Shown one piece after another: positions 60,244-64,000 of a stretch of DNA of 64,000 nt. The translations under genes and the position numbers were made by a program. The notes under the pieces were generated by a model that was given only the letters and a program-made list of their open reading frames with translations, was not told the origin of the DNA and ran no database searches. Source of the stretch: Achromobacter piechaudii NBRC 102461 (GTDB taxonomy: Bacteria > Pseudomonadota > Gammaproteobacteria > Burkholderiales > Burkholderiaceae_B); assembly GCF_001571245.1 (NCBI RefSeq), contig NZ_BCTK01000005.1, forward strand, positions 744,001 to 808,000, read 5' to 3'. Every line of letters begins with the position of its first letter. Positions within the stretch are counted from its first letter, which is position 1.

Positions 60244-61437
60244 TTACTTGCGCTTGTCCAGCGGCACGAACTTCTGATCTTCCGGGCCCACGTAGTTGGC
60301 GGTGGGGCGGATGATCTTGTTGTCGATGCGCTGCTCGATGATGTGGGCCGACCAGCCCGCTGTGCGCGCGATGACGAACAGCGGGGTGAACATCGACGTG
60401 GGCACGCCCATCATGTGATAGCTGACAGCCGAGAACCAGTCCAGGTTGGGGAACATCTTCTTGATGTCCCACATGACCGTTTCCAGGCGTTCGGCGATGT
60501 CGAACATCTTGGTGCTGCCGGCCTTCTTGGACAGCTTCTTGGCCACTTCCTTGATGACCTTGTTGCGCGGGTCGGACACGGTGTAGACCGGGTGGCCAAA
60601 GCCGATGATGACTTCCTTGGCCTCGACGCGGCGGCGGATGTCGGCTTCGGCTTCGTCCGGCGAGTCATAGCGCTTTTGCACGTCGAACGCCACTTCGTTG
60701 GCGCCGCCGTGCTTGGGGCCGCGCAGCGCGCCGATGGCGCCGGCGATCGACGAGAACATGTCCGAGCCCGTGCCGGCGATGACGCGGGCCGTGAACGTGG
60801 ACGCGTTGAATTCGTGTTCGGCGTACAGGTTCAAGGAGATGTGCATCGCCTTGACCCATTCGTCGCTGGGCTTTTCGCCGTGCAACAGATGCAGGAAATG
60901 GCCGCCGATGCTGTCGTCGTCGGTCTGCACGTCGATCACGCGGCCGTTGTGGCTGTAGTGATACCAATAGAGCAGGGCCGAGCCCAGGTTGGCCATCAGG
61001 CGGTCGGCGATGTCGCGCGCGCCCGGGGTGTTGTGGTCGTCTTTCTCAGGCAGCACGCAACCGAGCACCGACACGGCGGTGCGCATCACGTCCATCGGGT
61101 GGCTGGAGGCGGGCAACGCTTCCAGCGCCACCTGCAATTGCGCGGGCAGGCCGCGCAGGCTCTTGAGCTTTTGCTTGTAGGCGGCCAGCTCTGCCTTGTT
61201 GGGCAGCTTGCCGTGGACCAGCAGATGGGCGATTTCCTCGAACTCGCTGGTGTGGGCGATGTCCAGGATGTCGTAGCCGCGATAGTGCAGGTCGTTGCCG
61301 CTGCGGCCCACGGTGCATAGCGCGGTGTTGCCCGCGACCACGCCCGACAGGGCAACGGACTTCTTGGGTTTAAAACCGGCTTTTTCTTCCGGCTTGGCGT
61401 CCGGCTTGGCTTCTTGCTTCTTGGGAGCCGTGCTCAT
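60244..61437 (-). CDS. prpC: 2-methylcitrate synthase
   Basis: 397 residues from the ATG at 61437, which follows AAAGGAAAGGAG. After a Lys/Glu-rich tail of about 30 residues comes the citrate-synthase fold. [12 protein letters not shown] and GYDILDIA are PrpC-like; active-site regions are [31 protein letters not shown] and [13 protein letters not shown]. It condenses propionyl-CoA with oxaloacetate. It lies between prpB (97 bases upstream) and prpD. Confidence 0.95.
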   Translation of the reverse strand: MSTAPKKQEAKPDAKPEEKAGFKPKKSVALSGVVAGNTALCTVGRSGNDLHYRGYDILDIAHTSEFEEIAHLLVHGKLPNKAELAAYKQKLKSLRGLPAQLQVALEALPASSHPMDVMRTAVSVLGCVLPEKDDHNTPGARDIADRLMANLGSALLYWYHYSHNGRVIDVQTDDDSIGGHFLHLLHGEKPSDEWVKAMHISLNLYAEHEFNASTFTARVIAGTGSDMFSSIAGAIGALRGPKHGGANEVAFDVQKRYDSPDEAEADIRRRVEAKEVIIGFGHPVYTVSDPRNKVIKEVAKKLSKKAGSTKMFDIAERLETVMWDIKKMFPNLDWFSAVSYHMMGVPTSMFTPLFVIARTAGWSAHIIEQRIDNKIIRPTANYVGPEDQKFVPLDKRK

Positions 61438-61533
61438 GTCTCTACTCCTTTCCTTTCGCGGTGGTCGATGCAATGGGGGACTAGCTTGGCGTTGCGAGGG
61501 TGTCGCAACGCCGGATACCGACAGGCTGCGGAA

Positions 61534-62424
61534 TTACGCCTTGCCCTTTTGGAAAAGCGCGTCCAGCCGGGATTCGAATTCGTGATAGCCGATGCGGTCG
61601 TACAGTTCTTCGCGCGTCTGCATCAGGTCGACCACGTTTTTCTGATGGCCGTCGCGGCGGATGGCGGTGTAGACGGCCTCGGCGGCCTTGTTCATGGCGC
61701 GGAAGGCCGACAGGGGATACAGCACCATGCCCACGCCCACGCTCTTGAGCTCTTCAACGGTGAACAGCGGCGTCTTGCCGAATTCGGTGATATTGGCCAG
61801 CACCGGCACCTTGACGGCCTTGACGAAGCGATCGTAGGTCGGCAGGTCGTAGGCGGCTTCGGCGAAGATGGCGTCCGCGCCCGCTTCCACGCAGGCCAGC
61901 GCGCGCTCAATGGCGGCATCCACGCCGTGCGACGCGATGGCGTCGGTGCGGGCGATCAGGTAGAAGTCGCTGTCCGTGCGCGCGTCGGCCGCGGCCTTGA
62001 CGCGGTCGGCCATTTCTTCGGTGGTGACGATTTCCTTGCCCGGACGATGGCCGCAGCGCTTGGCGCCGACCTGGTCTTCGATGTGGCAGGCTGCCGCGCC
62101 GAACTTGATCAGGCTCTTGACGGTGCGGGCGATGTTGAATGCCGACGGGCCGAAGCCGGTGTCGATGTCCACCACCAGCGGCACGTCGCACACGTCGGTG
62201 ATGCGGCGCACGTCGGTCAGCACGTCGTCCATGGTGTTGATGCCCAGATCGGGCAGGCCCAGCGAACCCGCCGCGACCCCGCCACCCGACAGGTAGATGG
62301 CGCGATAGCCGGCGCGCTTGGCCAGAAGCGCGTGGTTGGCGTTGATGGCCCCGATGATTTGCAGCGGGCTTTCTTCGGCAAGGGCGCGGCGGAAGAGGGC
62401 GCCGGGCGATTCGGGTCTGGACAT
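61534..62424 (-). CDS. prpB: 2-methylisocitrate lyase
   Basis: 296 residues of the ICL/PEPM superfamily. Metal-site and active-site text is intact: [47 protein letters not shown] with the catalytic Cys, and [12 protein letters not shown]. It cleaves 2-methylisocitrate to pyruvate and succinate. First gene of prpBCD; GGAG precedes the ATG. A palindromic element and a terminator separate it from mdh upstream. No prpR regulator is next to it. Confidence 0.96.
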   Translation of the reverse strand: MSRPESPGALFRRALAEESPLQIIGAINANHALLAKRAGYRAIYLSGGGVAAGSLGLPDLGINTMDDVLTDVRRITDVCDVPLVVDIDTGFGPSAFNIARTVKSLIKFGAAACHIEDQVGAKRCGHRPGKEIVTTEEMADRVKAAADARTDSDFYLIARTDAIASHGVDAAIERALACVEAGADAIFAEAAYDLPTYDRFVKAVKVPVLANITEFGKTPLFTVEELKSVGVGMVLYPLSAFRAMNKAAEAVYTAIRRDGHQKNVVDLMQTREELYDRIGYHEFESRLDALFQKGKA

Positions 62425-62475
62425 GGAGGTCTCCGTTCTTATGGCTAGCCCACGACCTTATCGCGGGTCCGGAAT

Positions 62476-62532
62476 ATAAATCTGTCCCCTACGCGACAAT
62501 CCCGGCGCGGCCGGGCCAAGAGACAGATTTAT
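62476..62532. repeat. REP-like palindromic element
   Basis: An 11-base inverted repeat (ATAAATCTGTC at 62476–62486 and GACAGATTTAT at 62522–62532) encloses an inner hairpin CCCGGC/GCCGGG (62501–62515). The outer arms are AT-rich against a GC-rich background. It lies between prpB and the mdh terminator. Confidence 0.65.
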
Positions 62533-62556
62533 GTTTCGGCATGATCGCTGTACAGA

Positions 62557-62588
62557 AGAATTGGGCCCGCATGAACGGGCCCAATTCT
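62557..62588. terminator. terminator after mdh
   Basis: A perfect 13-base stem AGAATTGGGCCCG/CGGGCCCAATTCT with a six-base loop. Its AT-rich base on both sides allows use in either direction; mdh ends 15 bases away. Confidence 0.75.
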
Positions 62589-62602
62589 GATTCAAGCGCT
62601 GC

Positions 62603-63592
62603 TTACTTCAGCAGGTCCTTGACGCCGTCGCGCTCTTCCAGGAGCTCTTTCAGCGTGAAGTCCAGGCGCTCGCGCGAGAAGGCGTCGATTTCCAGGCCTT
62701 CGACACGCTTGTATTCGCCGTTTTCGGTCGTGACCGGCACGCCGTAGATGATGCCTTCCGGGATGCCGTAGGAGCCGTCCGACGGAACGCCCATCGTGAC
62801 CCACTTGCCATTGCTGCCCAGGACCCAGTCACGGACGTGGTCGATAGCGGCGTTGGCGGCCGAAGCGGCCGAGGACAGGCCACGGGCTTCGATGATGGCG
62901 GCGCCACGCTTGCCCACGGTGGGGATGAACGTGTCACGGTTCCAGGCGTCATCATTGATGAGCTTGGTCAGCGATTCGCCGCCGACGGTGGCAAAGCGGA
63001 AATCCGGGTACATCGTGGGCGAGTGGTTGCCCCAGACGATCAGGTTTTCGATGTCGGCGACCGGCTTGCCCGACTTGGCCGACAACTGCGACAGCGCGCG
63101 GTTGTGGTCCAGGCGCAGCATGGCGGTGAAGTTCTTGGCCGGCAGATCCGGGGCCGACTTCATGGCGATGTAGGCGTTGGTGTTGGCGGGGTTGCCGACG
63201 ACCAGCACCTTGACGTTGCGGCTGGCCACATCGTTCAGGGCCTTGCCCTGCGCCGTGAAGATCTGGGCGTTGACCGACAGCAGGTCCTTGCGTTCCATGC
63301 CGGGGCCGCGCGGACGGGCGCCAACCAGCAGGGCAACGTCGGCGTCCTTGAAGGCGGTGCGCGGATCGCTGTGGGCGGTCACTTCCTGCAGCAGCGGGAA
63401 GGCGCAGTCATCCAATTCCATGATGACGCCCTTCAGGGCCTTTTGCGCTTTCTCGTCGGGGATTTCCAGCAGTTGCAGGATGACGGGTTGATCTTTACCC
63501 AGCATTTCGCCGGAGGCGATGCGGAATAGCAGTGCGTAACCGATTTGGCCGGCGGCGCCGGTGACGGCGACACGCAAGGCAGGCTTGGACAT
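62603..63592 (-). CDS. mdh: malate dehydrogenase
   Basis: 329 residues from the ATG at 63592, the standard start ([25 protein letters not shown] in pieces). The NAD-binding GAAGQIGY, substrate-binding [28 protein letters not shown] and the catalytic His in [11 protein letters not shown] identify the cytoplasmic-type enzyme. It interconverts malate and oxaloacetate, supplying oxaloacetate that prpC also uses. It is divergent from the gene at the window end and separated from prpBCD by a terminator. Confidence 0.97.
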   Translation of the reverse strand: MSKPALRVAVTGAAGQIGYALLFRIASGEMLGKDQPVILQLLEIPDEKAQKALKGVIMELDDCAFPLLQEVTAHSDPRTAFKDADVALLVGARPRGPGMERKDLLSVNAQIFTAQGKALNDVASRNVKVLVVGNPANTNAYIAMKSAPDLPAKNFTAMLRLDHNRALSQLSAKSGKPVADIENLIVWGNHSPTMYPDFRFATVGGESLTKLINDDAWNRDTFIPTVGKRGAAIIEARGLSSAASAANAAIDHVRDWVLGSNGKWVTMGVPSDGSYGIPEGIIYGVPVTTENGEYKRVEGLEIDAFSRERLDFTLKELLEERDGVKDLLK

Positions 63593-63930
63593 GGACGTTC
63601 TCCGTAATGGTTTGGCGAGAAAAATCTCACCGATCAGTGTAATCGGGCGGGGCATCAAAAACAGCGCGTGCGCAGGAGGCGGCGCGGGGCCCTGACAGCC
63701 GTGAATCCTAGAACGATTTCGGGGGTCCGTCAAACGCTCTTCTATCTTATATAAGACATAAGACGTTGGACAGCGTCTGGCCCGATATGCCACAATAGAG
63801 CGTTTATTCGAATGCGTTGCGGGCAGTTGTTGATGCCCTTATTTTCCGCGCATTTTGGATGTGGGCGAGGCGCAGGTTTCCACGCTGCCCATCCATCATC
63901 CGGATGAACATGACACTTTCAAGAAGATCC
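63593..63930. other. mdh / divergent-gene regulatory region
   Basis: No gene is evident in these 338 bases. They hold TCTTATATAAGA, a perfect 12-base palindrome (63745–63756), followed by a repeated half-site (ATAAGAC at 63751 and 63758). The nearby AT-rich stretch makes this the best candidate for shared promoters and an operator of mdh and the divergent gene. Confidence 0.5.
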
Positions 63931-64000
63931 ATGGCAGAGCCCCGGCCCGAAACCTCCTTACGCAATCGCGCCGCCCGTGCAACGGGCGAGGGGGCCGCTT
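63931..64000 (+). CDS. start of a divergent gene, possibly a GntR-type regulator (cut by window edge)
   Basis: An ATG at 63931 with AAGAAG upstream opens a frame (MAEPRPETSLRNRAARATGEG) that stays open to the window edge; ATGs at 63904 and 63910 are in frame too. Only about 23 residues are visible, so no domain can be seen. In related Bordetella-type genomes I recall a GntR regulator ahead of sdhCDAB at this place, divergent from mdh; that is recollection rather than evidence from this sequence. Confidence 0.4.
   Translation, partial: MAEPRPETSLRNRAARATGEGAA

Overview
The window is ordinary chromosomal DNA of a GC-rich beta-proteobacterium. The gene set points to Alcaligenaceae, most likely Achromobacter or a close Bordetella relative: CysB, HolC/PepA/LptF order, pyrG–DUF1330–eno–ftsB, split 2-methylcitrate genes, and many ABC importers with amino-acid-catabolic enzymes. 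I see no rRNA, tRNA, prophage, insertion sequence or CRISPR array. Assignment to genus is an inference from gene content.

Layout. 1–3.6 kb: DUF2486 (cut by the window edge), holC and pepA on the minus strand, divergent from lptF. 3.7–7.6 kb: a LysR regulator divergent from a periplasmic binding protein and mmsA. 7.7–10.1 kb: cysB, a DUF2325 gene behind two Fur-like boxes, and an NlpC/P60 lipoprotein. 10.4–17.3 kb: prpE–GlcG/HbpS-like–MFS in a translationally coupled operon, then acs and an EamA transporter. 17.4–27.6 kb: threonine aldolase, a class III aminotransferase, a GntR regulator with two winged helices, and a C45 hydrolase followed by a complete Opp/Dpp-type importer. 27.7–33.1 kb: SDR epimerase, ETF-ubiquinone oxidoreductase, hotdog thioesterase, succinyl-CoA:3-ketoacid CoA-transferase A/B and an ElaA acetyltransferase.

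33.2–44.5 kb is the most coherent accessory block: an RpiR regulator with a perfect palindrome in front of it, isoaspartyl peptidase, the GsiABCD importer, a DmpA-type aminopeptidase, a DppA-type D-aminopeptidase and an M24 aminopeptidase. It reads as one system for importing and degrading unusual peptides (glutathione, isoaspartyl, beta- or D-amino acid peptides). 44.5–56.1 kb: membrane protein, pyrG, DUF1330, eno, ftsB, a TadE-like protein, acyl-CoA ligase–gamma-carbonic anhydrase–hslO, an LpxH-like phosphatase, an RDD protein, an 81-bp tandem repeat and a 62-residue protein with its own strong promoter. 56.3–64 kb: an RlmL-like methyltransferase, hemJ, prpBCD, mdh, and the first codons of a divergent gene.

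Together the genes mostly serve uptake and breakdown of amino acids, peptides, propionate, acetate and ketone bodies into the TCA cycle, interleaved with housekeeping genes. The parts most worth a second look are the Fur-boxed DUF2325 gene, the expanded Gsi peptide locus, the C45/Opp locus with its dual-winged-helix regulator, and an acyl-CoA ligase with an altered P-loop and a repeat-encoded tail. No wholly unknown multi-gene machine is evident.
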